The translations under genes were made by a program, and so were the position numbers. A stretch of DNA of 64,000 nucleotides from NCBI GenBank assembly GCA_002049455.2, contig KV918776.1, positions 124,001 through 188,000 of the forward strand. Direction: 5' to 3'. Below are positions 21,439 through 32,235 of this stretch, in pieces. The notes under the pieces were generated by a model. The model was given only the letters and a program-made list of their open reading frames with translations. It searched no databases and was not told where the DNA came from. Origin of the DNA: Porphyra umbilicalis (Eukaryota > Rhodophyta > Bangiophyceae > Bangiales > Bangiaceae). Positions within the stretch are counted from its first letter, which is position 1; every line of letters starts with the position of its first letter.

Positions 21439-21524
21439 TGCTGGGATTCGAAAATGGTACCACTCAGCTACAGCCACAATACCTGTGTGAATGGTCCTGA
21501 GGAGTTCAAACTCATAGTCCAACA
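21439..21524 (-). repeat. Copia-B1 left (3') LTR, 86 bp
   Basis: TGCTGGGATTCG to AGTCCAACA. On the element strand it contains TAGCTGAGTGG (exact Pol III A-box consensus TRGCNNAGTGG) and TTTTCGAATCC (close to the B-box GGTTCGANTCC), five bases apart. Confidence 0.88.
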
Positions 21525-21666
21525 CTCCTCCTAAGTTCACAGGACCTCAAGCGGCCAGATCTCACTCACGAAGCCAATCCCCAGACTCCTGCGATTTCAA
21601 ATCGCCCTCAGGTGAGATTTGATTCTGCGACCTCCTGCAGAGTCAACCAGCTTAAGCTGGAACTTT

Positions 21667-22098
21667 CTGGGCCCATAACCAGTTGAACCGCAATGGGGAT
21701 AGGGGTTGGGGGACCACGGTGAAGTGGTTTACTGGCTTGAGCTTGTGTGTGTGTGTGCGAACGTGCTTTGTTGGTGGTCCTAAGGATCGCCCGCCTCTCC
21801 CAACCGAGAGCACCTCACAATTAGTTCCCATCGGCCCAAGTGCTCCCCGCTCTCGCGCCCACACCGACGCCCACGCCCTCGCACTTAATCGAATCACTCA
21901 CCAAATTACAAGCCAATAGAGCAAAGCGAAGATCAAATCCAAAACATGCCAAAAGTAACGCCAAAAGATGACCCAACACAAATGTGTGCAACTTGACCAC
22001 GTCTTGCAAATGTACCATGTGGGGTACCATAAGAGTCACCGACCATCGTTCAACCGCTAACCGCCAGTGGAGTCGGCGACGAGCATCACAGTCCAACA
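21667..22098 (-). repeat. Embedded copia-type LTR with its own PBS
   Basis: CTGGGCCCATAACC (21667-21680), the initiator tRNA-Met anticodon-arm sequence, abuts a block starting AGTTGAACC (21681) and ending CAGTCCAACA (about 22098). The right end is followed by CCCCTCC, the complement of a purine tract next to the pol stop at 22134. The block thus has a PBS on its left and a polypurine tract on its right, as an LTR shared between two tandem copia units would. An inverted partial copy lies at 20747-21096. It includes a (TG)n run near 21745. Between 21525 and 21666 I see no gene. Confidence 0.6.
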
Positions 22099-22133
22099 CC
22101 CCTCCTTGCTTGTTGCCGCGGCGGTTCTTGTTT

Positions 22134-25100
22134 TCAGCAAAGCCCCATGGCCTCGACATGCTTGTCGCGCTTGGTATTGCCGAACTCCTTCGTCATCGAG
22201 TCCGCCACCATTTCGTCCGTTGCACAATGCTCCAGTGTCACCTTGTCCGTTGTGATGGCCTCGCGCACAAAGTGGTAGCGTATGTCAATGTGCTCAGTGC
22301 GCTTGTGCTCGACGGAGTTTTTGGAAAAGTCCATGCACCGGCTGTTGTCGACCTTGATGTTGATCGGCCCGCCCGAGCTCTCTGTCCGCAGCCCTTGAGT
22401 TGCCACGCTTTGCACGAGCTTGTTGAGCCAAACAGCTTCCTTTCTGGCCTCATTTAGAGCCATGTACTCGGCTTCCATCGTCGACAGCGCCACCATCTGC
22501 TGCAACTTAGAACCCCAGCTGACGGCTGCTCCGCCAAAGATGAAGCTGAAGCCCGTCGTAGAACGTCGCGTCTCGTGGTCACCCGCCCAGTCGGCATCAC
22601 TATAGCTTTGTAGAACACAGGAAGAGTTCTTGTTGAAAACCATCGAACCCTTGACGTACCGTAGAACGCGCTTGATCGCCGCCCAATGCTTCTTGCCGTA
22701 GCACGAAACGAACTGACTCAGCTTCCCGATAGCGAAGGCGAGGTCAGGACGTGTCCTGACCATCAGGTACATTAGATTGCCGACGGCTTCACGGTAGGGC
22801 AGCGCGTCGTCGCTCTCGTCGGCCTTGTCCAGCTGCAGGACCACCTCCAGCGGCGATCCGATCGGGTTGCACTTCGCCATCCCGAACTTCTCCAACACTT
22901 GCGCCGCGTACTTGCCCAGCGACAGCTTAAGGGTGCCCAACGCCTTGTCACGCCGAATCTCTAGCCCGAGAATGACCCTCGCCTCGCACAGGTCCTTCAT
23001 CTCAAAACGCTTGTGTAGAGCGTCCTCAATCTTGTAGATCGCCGCCAGGCTTAGTGCCACCAACAGGAGAACGTCGACGCACACCGGGACGATGATGATT
23101 TCGCCGTCATCCATGAGGAGGTAGAGGCATGCATCCGGGTCAATGTTGTCAAACTTCTTCGACTTGAGGAAGTCGTCTAGCTAGGCGTACCACATCTTGG
23201 GAGCTTGCTTCAGCCCATACAGCGCTTGGAGGAGACGACACACCTTGTCAGGATACGTCGGATCGACATAGCCGTCTGGCTGCTCCATGTAGACCTCCTC
23301 GTCAAGGGCGCGGTTGAGGAATGCCGTCTTGACGTCCATCTGATGTAGCTCCCACCCGTTCCCCGCCGTCATCACCAGGATGCAACGGATGGTAGTGATT
23401 TTGGCCACCGGCACGAACGTCTCGTCGAAGTCGGGCTCCTTGATTTGCCTGTTCCCCATGAAGCACAGGCGCGCCTTGTGCCGCGTTGTGATTTTCCCCT
23501 TCATGTCAACCTCGTTCTTGACCTTGTAATAAAACTTGCCCTTCAGCACGCGTCGACTGGCCGGGCGATCCGTCAAGCGCCAAGTCTTGAACTTGCGGAT
23601 GGCCTCCATCTCCTCGTCCATGGCAATCTCCAACGTAGCCGATTCCTGCCCTTGAACGGCTTGCACGTACGTCGTGGGTGCCTCGTGAGCAACCTGGCTC
23701 ACCACGCGCCAGTACTCGACAGGGGGTCGCCGCGCTCTGCCGCTCCGACGCAGCGTGTCTTGAGAGCCGCCACAACCTTGATTGTCGTCCGCGGACTTGT
23801 CAGATCCATCGTCTTGCTTGTCATCCTTGTCGTCATTGTCAGCATCCACCTCTTCGCCGTCGCTTGCAGAGCGCAAACCCGTCTCGACTCCGACGTTTTC
23901 GTCTCCGGGAAGCTCCTCTGCAACTTCTGTTACCTCGCTTACGTTCGTCTGGGCGAACACGACGCTTCGTGCCTTGACGACCTTGCCGTCGTCGAGGATG
24001 ACCTTGCACGCCTTGCTGCTGTCGGGACGGCCTAAGAAGACGCCCTTTGCCGCCTTGTCGCCAAACTTGCCGTCGATGTGTCTCTTGTGCAGCACCAACC
24101 AGCATGTCGACCCAAATACCCGCATGTGGCTTACGTCGGGCATATTTCTGGTCCACAGCTCAAAAGGCGTCTTGCCGACGGGAAGCGCCCGGCTGGTGAC
24201 ACGGTTTTTCACGTAGACCGCAGTCTTGATGGCATCCGCCCAAAGATCTTGATCGACGTCCTTCTGTCGCATCATGGTGCGAGCCATCTCCACGAGAACT
24301 CAGTTGAGCCGCTTAGTAACCCCGTTCTGCTGCGGCGTATCGGGCACCGTGGTCTGGTGCGTCGTGCCGTTCTCGTCGTGATGACCTTTGAATGCATTCG
24401 ACATAAACTCGCCGCCATTGTCGGAGCGTAGGACCGCGATCTTGGTTCCTGTGTGCAGCTGGGCCTTAGTCAGCCACTTCTTGTACTCCGAGAGCAGATC
24501 GCTCGTATTCTGCAGGAAGACCACGTCTTTCCAGCGGGAGAAGTCGTCGGTGAAGGTGCCGAAGTAGAGCGCACTGCCACGCGACGGCTCCGACATTGGC
24601 CCGCGCAGGTCCAAGTGCACAAGCTGCAGGCGCTTGCTGACTCGACCTCCTCCTGCACTAGGCATCGGTGTCATAGCCGCCTTCCCATACATGCACGGCT
24701 CGCAGACATCCTTGACCGCCATGGAAGAGCCTTTGAGTCCATCTATGTCCTTGTTATTGATCATGCGCTTGACGCCAGCCACTTTGAAGTGCCCAAGGCG
24801 CTCATTCCACAGCTGAAGAGAGGCCACCGCAGCCATATCCAACAGTGGGGCCATGTCCAGGTGATAGAGCCAACTCTTCCGCGTTCCGCACGCAGCGACC
24901 TTGTCGCTTTTCTAGATGAGCGCCTGACCGCTCTTGAATGACACTCTCGCACCACGCTCCTCCATCATGCCGACCGACATGAGGTTGAAGCCCATGGTAG
25001 GAACATGGAGTACCTTCTCCAATTTGATCTTGCGCGAGATGCGGTGAACGATGACATTGAGTTCGACGGTTCCGACGCCCGCCGTGGCTACGGACCTCTT

Positions 25101-26051
25101 GTCACCCATGGTGACGCTGCGTCCCGCGGTCGTCTGGTAGTCGTCGAAGCACCCGTGCATCCAGCACATGTGTGCAGACGCCGCAGAATCGACAAGCCAC
25201 GAATTGGAGATGTCATTGGTGTCGGCCGCATTGCCCACCAGACTGATGGCGTCGTCGCTGTCGGTAACGTCGTCAGCCGCAATCGCGGCCACCTTGTCCT
25301 GTCTCTACTTCTTGGCCATGAGCTCTGGGCAATCGTGAGAGATATGCCCAAACTTATGGCAGCAATGACACTCGATCTTGGTGAGGTCACTGCGGCGGCC
25401 TTGACCTCGAACGTTGGCGCCGACGAGTGCCATGTCGCCAATGCGCTTGGTCGACGGTGACTTGTCCGCCTGCCGCCGCACCTCCTGAAGCAAGCGGCTC
25501 TTGACAAAGTCGAGGCTCAGGTCGCCCTCGCCCATGGCGTCGAGAGCCACCAGCAGGTTCTCGTACTTCGACGTCAGAACGTTGAGGACGCTCATGGCAA
25601 CGTCCATCTCCGTCACCTCGCCGCGCATGGCCTTGAGGTTCTCGCCGAGGTTGCGCACGTGGTTGATGTAGCCCAGCATGCCCTCGCCGACGGTCATTTC
25701 GACGGTGTAGAACTCGCGTCGCGCCTTCATCTTGTTCATCAAACTCTTGCGCTGGATGACACCTTCCAGCGTCGATCACATTTCCGCCGTCGTCTTGCAG
25801 CCCGCCACGTGCTCGAGCTGCTCAGATCCAAGGGTGAGCCCGATGAGTGCGCTTGTCTTCGTGTCTCGACGCTTCCATACCGCCAACTCGCGGGCATCCG
25901 CGTCCGTCGGCTTGCCGTCTTCGTCGATCATCTCGTCCAGGTCGCGCAGCGCGAGGACCATCTTAATGCGCTGACGCCACTCGTGGAAAATCGTCTCCGT
26001 GAACTTGTCGAACATGATGCTGCCCATGCCGGCAGCGCCTCCGTCCATGAT
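22134..26051 (-). pseudogene. Copia-B1 gag-pol
   Basis: All pieces lie in one reading frame (26204-22134), broken by five in-frame stops at 25776, 25305, 24912, 24300 and 23181 with no frameshift. Likely start: ATG near 26051 (MDGGAAGMGSIMFDKF). Gag is UBN2-like (HEWRQRIKMVLALRDLDEMI; CHCCHKFGHISHDC zinc knuckle). The protease reads LVDSAASAHMCW. Integrase HHCC begins LQLWNERLGHFKV; its core has LVHLDLRGP, VLRSDNGGEFMS and PQQNGVTKRLN, where the usual GxxER glutamate is replaced (VTKR). RT has QMDVKTAFLN, but the YVDD box reads CVDV, losing one catalytic Asp. RNase H follows (SYSDADWAGDHETRRSTTG, TMEAEYMALN) to the end at 22134. Inactive copy of a family distinct from copia-A. Confidence 0.88.
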
Positions 26052-26208
26052 GTCTTCTTTTCGTAGCGCCCGACCTTGCCGAGCAGGGCGCCTTGACCGC
26101 CACGTCCTTGAACCACCTCGACCTCGTCTTCTCCGCACTTGCCGCGACCGCCGCGACGCCAGCTGGCACACCCTGCTCTTGTCACAGCCCCGGCTCTGGG
26201 CCAAAAAC

Positions 26209-26294
26209 TGTTGGGATTCGAAAGTTGTACCACTCAGCTACGGCCACAATACCGGTGTGAATGGTCCTGAGGAGCTCAAAATTATAGTCCAACA
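26209..26294 (-). repeat. Copia-B1 right (5') LTR, 86 bp
   Basis: TGTTGGGATTCG to AGTCCAACA, about 91% identical to 21439-21524. The A-box-like word is on the minus strand at 26230-26240 (plus CCACTCAGCTA); the B-box-like word is at about 26214-26224. Confidence 0.88.
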
Positions 26295-26735
26295 GATGGA
26301 CCGAGAACGCGTCGCGGGCGACGCCTCGGTTTAAAGTGCGCAACACCTCGGGGCAGCTGCTCAAGGTGAACTCGAAGGGGACTTGGACCATCCACGTCGG
26401 GAGGACGGCCATGAAGTCTGAGTTCCTCGTGGTCAAGGCGTTGTCGGTATCGCTTATCCTCTGGTGGGACTTCCAGCGGAACTACGTGGACACCATCTTC
26501 CGCAAGACGGAGGCGATTAAATAAATTGATGGAACATTCACAGTGGCGGTGCGAAGTTGGACAGGGAACACGCGACCCGCGCTTCTACCTCGAGGTAACA
26601 AGCCAACGGCCAATTGTGTGGTTGACTGGCTTTATAATGGGTTAGCCGTGGGACCGCAGTGTATCCAGGCAGTCCAAGTGTGCTGCAGCGTCAAATGGGT
26701 CCACCTCATGCGGGAACGTCCCGTCCGAATGAGCC
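26295..26735 (+). pseudogene. G4 protease C-terminal half and linker
   Basis: Read through the B1 junction the frame gives GWTENASRATPRFKVRN, then LLKVNSKGTWTIHVGR, EFLVVKALSVSLIL and DFQRNYVDTIFRKTEAIK, the usual C-terminal half of a Ty3/gypsy protease. The TAA at 26522 is followed in frame by IDGTFTVAVRSW and a linker that runs to the left end of copia-A2. Confidence 0.72.
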
Positions 26736-27159
26736 TGTGAAGCGGGAGGTAGATAGGTGGATGCGTTGGTTTACTTGGATGGCGGTCTTGGGCCCACTAG
26801 GACCGCCTGATATACCCCAGGCGACCCCTCTGCCAGTCGCAGGGAAGACCCCCTCTCAGTGCTCCCCCAGGCACTTCCACTCACCGCGTGTGCAGGGCCT
26901 GCGGCGCACCTCCCAAAGCGGAGCATGCGCCTCCCCTGTGCTAAGCCGCCCACCGCCGCACAATCCAGTCACCACGCCACGCAGAATCTCCCCGAGCTCA
27001 CCACCAGAAAGGGGGGGGGGCTCACCAAGAGATACACAAATCAAGTACAAACGAGTACAAGGCATACAACAATGAAATGCCAACAAGTACACGAGCTTGA
27101 GTCACCAAGCGCCCCCGTGTAAGTATGGCTCCAATGGAATTCCCGAGCAGAGCTCAACA
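26736..27159 (-). repeat. Copia-A2 3' LTR
   Basis: TGTGAAGCGG to GCTCAACA, nearly identical to 31812-32235. Includes a G10 run near 27008-27018. Confidence 0.92.
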
Positions 27160-27472
27160 CTCCGCCAACTACATTGGAGTTAATGTAAGTCCACCGGAAC
27201 GGAAGGTATCGATACCGTCCCAAGCACTCTGCGCGATTTTTGTTGTAGACGGTATCGTTACCGTCCACCAAAAAAAAATCGCCGTTAGTCCACATATACA
27301 AAAGAGGCTCAGTCGACTGCCTCCGACTCGGGCAGCAAGATGACATACCCCAGCCGAACGTCCGGCCATCAGAACCGGTCCAAACCGCCGCAAAGCTGAT
27401 GCCAAACGCAAAGGGTACGCGGCCTGTCGCCTTGGTCACTCCGCCACAGACCTACGCCGACCACGGAGGGGC
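27160..27472 (-). other. Copia-A2 pol-LTR interval with palindromes
   Basis: Contains GGTATCGATACC (27205-27216) and GACGGTATCGTTACCGTC (27248-27265) in the same order and context as copia-A1, including the outer GCGATTTTT / AAAAATCGC stem. It has one copy of the block, where A1 has two. No gene. Confidence 0.75.
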
Positions 27473-30400
27473 TCAGCACGTGGAAGCAGGACCTGGGGCC
27501 GGCGTTGCGCCAAGCCCCAAGGTGCCCAGATCCGAGCCAACGCCGATGACGCGCCGAAACAGGATGAACGCCGGGGCCGGCAGCGGCTTCGTCAGCCCAT
27601 CTGCCGGCATGTTCACGCTAGGGAGGAAGTAGAACGTCACCTCCCCGCGCGCCACGTAGTCACGCAACATGTGGTACGCGACGTCCACGTGCTTGGTACG
27701 CCCGGTGGCTTCGGGGTTGTTGACCAAGGCGAGGCCAGCCTGGTTGTCTTCCCCCATCGGCACGGCCCCGCCATCGACCCCCAGCGCTGACAGCAGCTTG
27801 CGTAGCCACAGCGCCTCCTTGGTGGCCATCGCGGCGGCCACGTACTCCGCTTCGGCCGTCGAGGTTGCCACCGTCGACTGGCGCTTGCTTGCCCACGCGA
27901 TGGGCCCGCCATTGAGGGTGAAGACGTAGCCTGTCGTCGACCGACGGCCGTCAACGTCGCCCGCCCAGTCGGCGTCGACAAACCCCTGCAGCGGCTCGCT
28001 GCCGCCGTAGACCACCCCAAGGCGGGTTGTCCCGCGCAGGTAGCGCAATACCCCTTTTGCCGCGCGCATGTGGTCCTGCTCAGGGCAAGACATCAACCGC
28101 GACAGCACCCCCACGGCAAAGGCGATGTCCGGCCTTGTCGTGGTGGACAGGTAGAGGAGGGAGCCGACCAACTCGGCGTACCGGTTACCCTCCGGCAGCA
28201 GGTCCTCGCCCGTCTTAGTCAGCTTGACCCCTGACGCCATTGGCGCCTTGTTCGGGGTGGAGGTCTCCATCCCAAACGCCTCCAGCAGCGTCGCCGTGTG
28301 CCCCGGGTTGCTCAGAGTGAGCGTCTTCGCCGAACGGTCACGCATGACCTTCATGCCAATAAAGTCTTTGACCTCCCCCATGTCGCGTACTTCAAACTTC
28401 GCCGACACGAAACGCTTGACGGCAGCAACCCCAGCCAGCTTCTCGCCCGCCACGATAAGGTCGTCGACGTACACGAGAATGAAGACGCGCCCGTGCACAG
28501 GGTGGCACCACTCGTAGAGGCACGGGTCCACCTTGGACCGCACTGCACTGATCTTCTTGAGCTCCTTGTCGAGCTTGATGCCCCACAGCCGCCCAGCCTG
28601 CTTTGTCCCGTAGAGCGCCAGGTTAAGCCGACACATCTCCTCCGCGCCCTCCGGCTGGATACCGTCAGGGAGTTTAATGTACATCTCCTTGTCCATTTTG
28701 GCGTTGAGGAAGGCTGTCTTGACGTCGACATGGTGAACCTCCCAGCCCGTTGCTGCAGCCACAGCAAAGAGGGCCCGTGTGGTAGCCGCGTTAGGCACCA
28801 GCGCCCACGTCTCGTCAAAGTCCCGCCCCGGCACTTGGTTGAAGCCTTGGGCCACGAGTCGGGCCTTGTAGCGCGTCATCTTGCCCTCCGAGTCGTGCTT
28901 GATGTCGAGCACGAACCGCGTCTTGATGGCCTTTTGCTTCTTGTTGTTCGCCTTAATCTTGGACCAGGTGCCGAGCTTCTTGTGAGCTGCCACTTCTTCC
29001 TTGATGGCCTGCTTCCACCGCGGCCAATCAGGACGAGCACGCGCCTCCTTCTCGCTCACAGGGGGCTTGTGCAGGTCGCAACCCGCTTCAGCCCAGGACT
29101 TGGTACCGCTTGCCAGGTACGCCTTGGGTTCCTTCTCCCACCATGTTACCTTGGGAGCTGGCTTTCGGTTCGAGCGACGAGGCCCAGGTGCGGCGCTGTG
29201 ACAGGTAGCAGGTCCTTGACCGACCGCCGGTATCGAGCCGTCGGGGCCGTCCTCGTCTTCCTCCTCGCTATCTTCAGAAAGGGAGGGAGCACTTCCTTCG
29301 TCATCGCTGTCGGAGATGTCGTCGGGGGCATACTCGTCCTCTCGCCCGCGTTCAGCGTCGAGCATGTCCATTGCCCCTTCCGTGGCGCCCTCCTTGTCGC
29401 CGTCATTTCCCGCCGTCAATCGGCGACCAGCGCTTGACCCGACTGATGACGCCTCGACCTTAGCCGGGTTCTCCTCCATCAGCACGTCTCGACGCTCAAA
29501 GACTTGGTTCGTCTCGTCCTCGAGGATGCGGTAGGCCTTGCCACCGACCGTGTAGCCGACAAAGCGGCCGACGTCGGTCCTTGGCTCCAGCTTGCGTTGC
29601 TGCTTCTTGGGCTTGAGCGCCCACGCCCGACTCCCCCAAATTTCGGAATCCCGCGACGTTGGGGCGTCGACCCGTTAGAGCCTCCAGCGGTGTCACGTCC
29701 AGCCCCGCTTTGGGGGACCGGTTGAGCACATGGACGACGGAGGCCAACGCCTCAGCCCGCAGGTCTTCCTCCGCTCCGGCATCGAGCAGAGCAGCACGCA
29801 CGCGCTCCATCAGCGTGCGGTTCACCCGCTCCGCTTTGCCGTTCTGCTGTGACTTGTACGGCGCTGTCATCTCCGACGTGACGCCCTTGTCCTCGTACCA
29901 TGCCTTGAGGTCGTTGGTGACGTACTCCTTGGCACCGTCATGACGGACGCGCTTGACCTTGACTCCCGTCAGCGTCTCAAGCTGCTTGAGATACGCGTCT
30001 TGAGACCCTGCGGTGCCATCGCTTTCGTCTTGATAGGCGTTGCCGTGATGAGTCCCGTCGAGTCCTCCAGGGCCGTCATAAAGTAGATGGACCCACCCAG
30101 CGACTCAGTGAGTGGGCCACCAATGTCGGTGTGCACCAGCTCGCACTTGGTCGTCGCTGTAGATGAGCGGGGGCTCGGCGCCTGAACCATCTTGCCGTCC
30201 ACACACGGCACACACACAGTGCCAATGACGCGCTTGGCGTCTGCCACTGACGACGGCATGCCGTCGACCATTGTGGCCGCCCGCTTGAGGTTCTCTAACC
30301 CCAAGTGGTTGAACCGACGGTGCCACAGCTCCGCCTCCCCGGCTATGCGCGTGAATGCCGCGTTAGCCGACGCCTGGACCGGCGTCACCTTGAGCACGTA

Positions 30401-31654
30401 CTGCTCCAGGTCGTTCACCTTGCCGACCACCGACGCCTTGTCGAGCACCCCGCTCAAGCGTACAGCATTCCCGTCGCTAAGGATGTAGCAGGCGTTGTCG
30501 ACAAACACCACCGCACCTCGATTGCGGTCGACCGCTCGAACCGACAGCAGGTTGCTAGTCAGGTCCGGAACGAGCATAGCATCCCCAAGAACCATGCGCG
30601 TCTTGGTGTTTCCTTTGCCAACGTCCATGGAGACGTGGCCGTGCCCCTTGATGGGCACCTTTTCGCCGTTGGCCAAGGTGACCTCGGCCCCGCTCCCCGC
30701 CGTCCGGACGGTGAAGCCTTTATCCCCGGCGGCTATGTCGTTGGTTGTGCCAGAGTCAAGCACCCAGGTTGATAACCCGCGTGTGCTCCCGTGAGCCTTG
30801 CTGCTCCCGGCATTGCCGGGGGAAGCAGTGTAGGCCAGAGCGGCACCCGCGTGGGGCCCGCCGCCGTGGCCGCCTTCACGACCACCACCGCCGGGCTTGC
30901 CCTTGCCCTTGGCCTCGTCCGCCTTCTTCTTGTAGCAGTCACGCTGCATGTGCCCTTTCTTGTTGCAGTAGAAGCACACGACCGACTTCTTGTCAAACGA
31001 CTTCTTGTGCGCCGCTGCAGCAAAGGCTTGTGACTTGACACCGCCAGAAGGCTTCGACGCGGCGACGGTAATGCTCCGCTGCTCCACTTGCAGCAGCTTA
31101 GCCGTCACGTCCGACATGAAGAGCTTGGTGTCCTTGTTCTCCAAGACCGTCCTGAGCATCCCGTACTCTGACGGAAGCCCCGACAAGACACGCAGTGCGA
31201 GCGTGTTGTCGTCCACCGGGTTTTCGAGCATGGCAAGCTCGTCCCGGATCATCTTGGCGCGCGACGCAAACTTGATGATGTTTTCGTCGTCCCCCTTCTT
31301 CAGGCTGCTCAGCTCGTCCATGAGCCGCAGCAGCTGCGCATTGTCACGTGCCTCGAACATGACCTTGAGCGCGTCCCACGCCTCCTTGGCCGTGTCAACC
31401 GACGTGACCGTGTTGAGATGCACGGGCTTGACCGACATCTGGATGGTCGCCAGCGCCGCCTCGTTCATGGCGTTCCACGCTTCGACCACCGGGTCGGACT
31501 TCTTGTCGTCCGAACCAGAAGCAGGGCGGTCCGTCACGACGGCCGTCCACAGCTTCTCTTTCTTGAGCTGCGCACGCTGGTACGCCGCCCACACCTTGTA
31601 ATTGTCGTCCAGCTGCGCGAACCGTGGGCCGCTAAGGCGGCCGTAGTCCGACAT
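27473..31654 (-). pseudogene. Copia-A2 gag-pol
   Basis: Start ATG 31654 (MSDYGRLSGP). The open part 31807-29969 covers Gag, the CCHC knuckle, the DSG protease and the integrase N-terminus. Relative to A1 there are two extra bases near 29990 (GCTTGAGATACG versus GCTTGATACG) and one extra near 29640, so the frame is shifted between them and returns downstream; 29485-27473 is open again. RT has intact YVDD (VYVDDLIVAGEKL) and RNase H has DADWAGDVDGRRSTTG. Integrase DDE lies across the shifted segment. This copy has Cys (TGC) where A1 has the TGA. Otherwise it is very similar to A1 along its length. Confidence 0.9.
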
Positions 31655-31797
31655 CTTGACGACAGCGGCGCGACCAAGCACCGCACTGACGACATCGACG
31701 GCGGTATCGGCCCGCGCGACGCCGGAACACACCGCAACCCGAGCAACGTCGTCCGACCAGCGACCGCAGGGAAGACGACGATGACCACCAGCGACAG

Positions 31798-31811
31798 CTG
31801 GGCCCATAACC
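31798..31811 (-). other. Copia-A2 primer-binding site
   Basis: CTGGGCCCATAACC on the plus strand abuts the right LTR. It is the same initiator tRNA-Met anticodon-arm sequence as in copia-A1. Confidence 0.8.
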
Positions 31812-32235
31812 TGTGAAGCGGGAGGTAGATAGGTGGATGCGTTGGTTTACTTGGATGGCGGTCTTGGGCCCACTAGGACCGCCTGATATACCCCAGGCGA
31901 CCCCTCTGCCAGTCGCAGGGAAGATCCCCTCTCAGTGCTCCCCCTGGCACTTCCACTCTCCGCGTGTGCAGGGCCTGCGGCGCACCTCCCAAAGCGGAGC
32001 ATGCGCCTCCCCTGTGCTAAGCCGCCCACCGCCGCACAATCCAGTCACCACGCCACGCAGAATCTCCCCGAGCTCACCACCAGAAAGGGGGGGGGGCTCA
32101 CCAAGAGATACACAAATCAAGTACAAACGAGTACAAGGCATACAACAATGAAATGCCAACAAGTACACGAGCTTGAGTCACCAAGCGCCCCCGTGTAAGT
32201 ATAGCTCCAATGGAATTCCCGAGCAGAGCTCAACA
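31812..32235 (-). repeat. Copia-A2 5' LTR
   Basis: The 424-bp partner of 26736-27159. Followed by the target-site copy GAGGC at 32236. Confidence 0.92.

Larger units (their letters stand above)
21439..26294 (-). mobile_element. Copia-B1: Ty1/copia element with 86-bp LTRs
   Basis: Terminal direct repeats of exactly 86 bp (21439-21524 and 26209-26294, 8 mismatches) are flanked by a perfect 5-bp target duplication GATGG (21434-21438 and 26295-26299). Inside is a minus-strand copia gag-pol (26051-22134). The plus-strand CTCCTCCTAAG next to the left LTR is the complement of a purine tract. Next to the right LTR is CTGGGCCAAAAAC, a degenerate form of the initiator-tRNA PBS. A second LTR-like block with an intact PBS (21667-22098) is embedded at the pol end. 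The element interrupts G4 protease, whose frame rejoins when it is removed. Confidence 0.9.
26736..32235 (-). mobile_element. Copia-A2: young Ty1/copia element
   Basis: 424-bp LTRs (26736-27159 and 31812-32235), differing at only about four sites by eye, flank a minus-strand gag-pol of the copia-A family. Flanks GAGCC (26731-26735) and GAGGC (32236-32240) match at 4 of 5 bases. The G4 frame rejoins across it (NEATEGAVAQRR). Coding is damaged by two small insertions relative to A1, not by nonsense codons. Confidence 0.93.

Noticed and set aside
21667-21680. Possible initiator tRNA-Met gene
   Set aside because: Only the 14-base anticodon arm matches. No acceptor, D or T arms are present at proper spacing, and its position next to an LTR identifies it as a primer-binding site.
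28298-29437. Plus-strand ORF of 379 codons
   Set aside because: Antisense shadow of copia-A2 RT, which is clearly coding on the minus strand. Unlike the aORFs it lies over pol, not beyond it.
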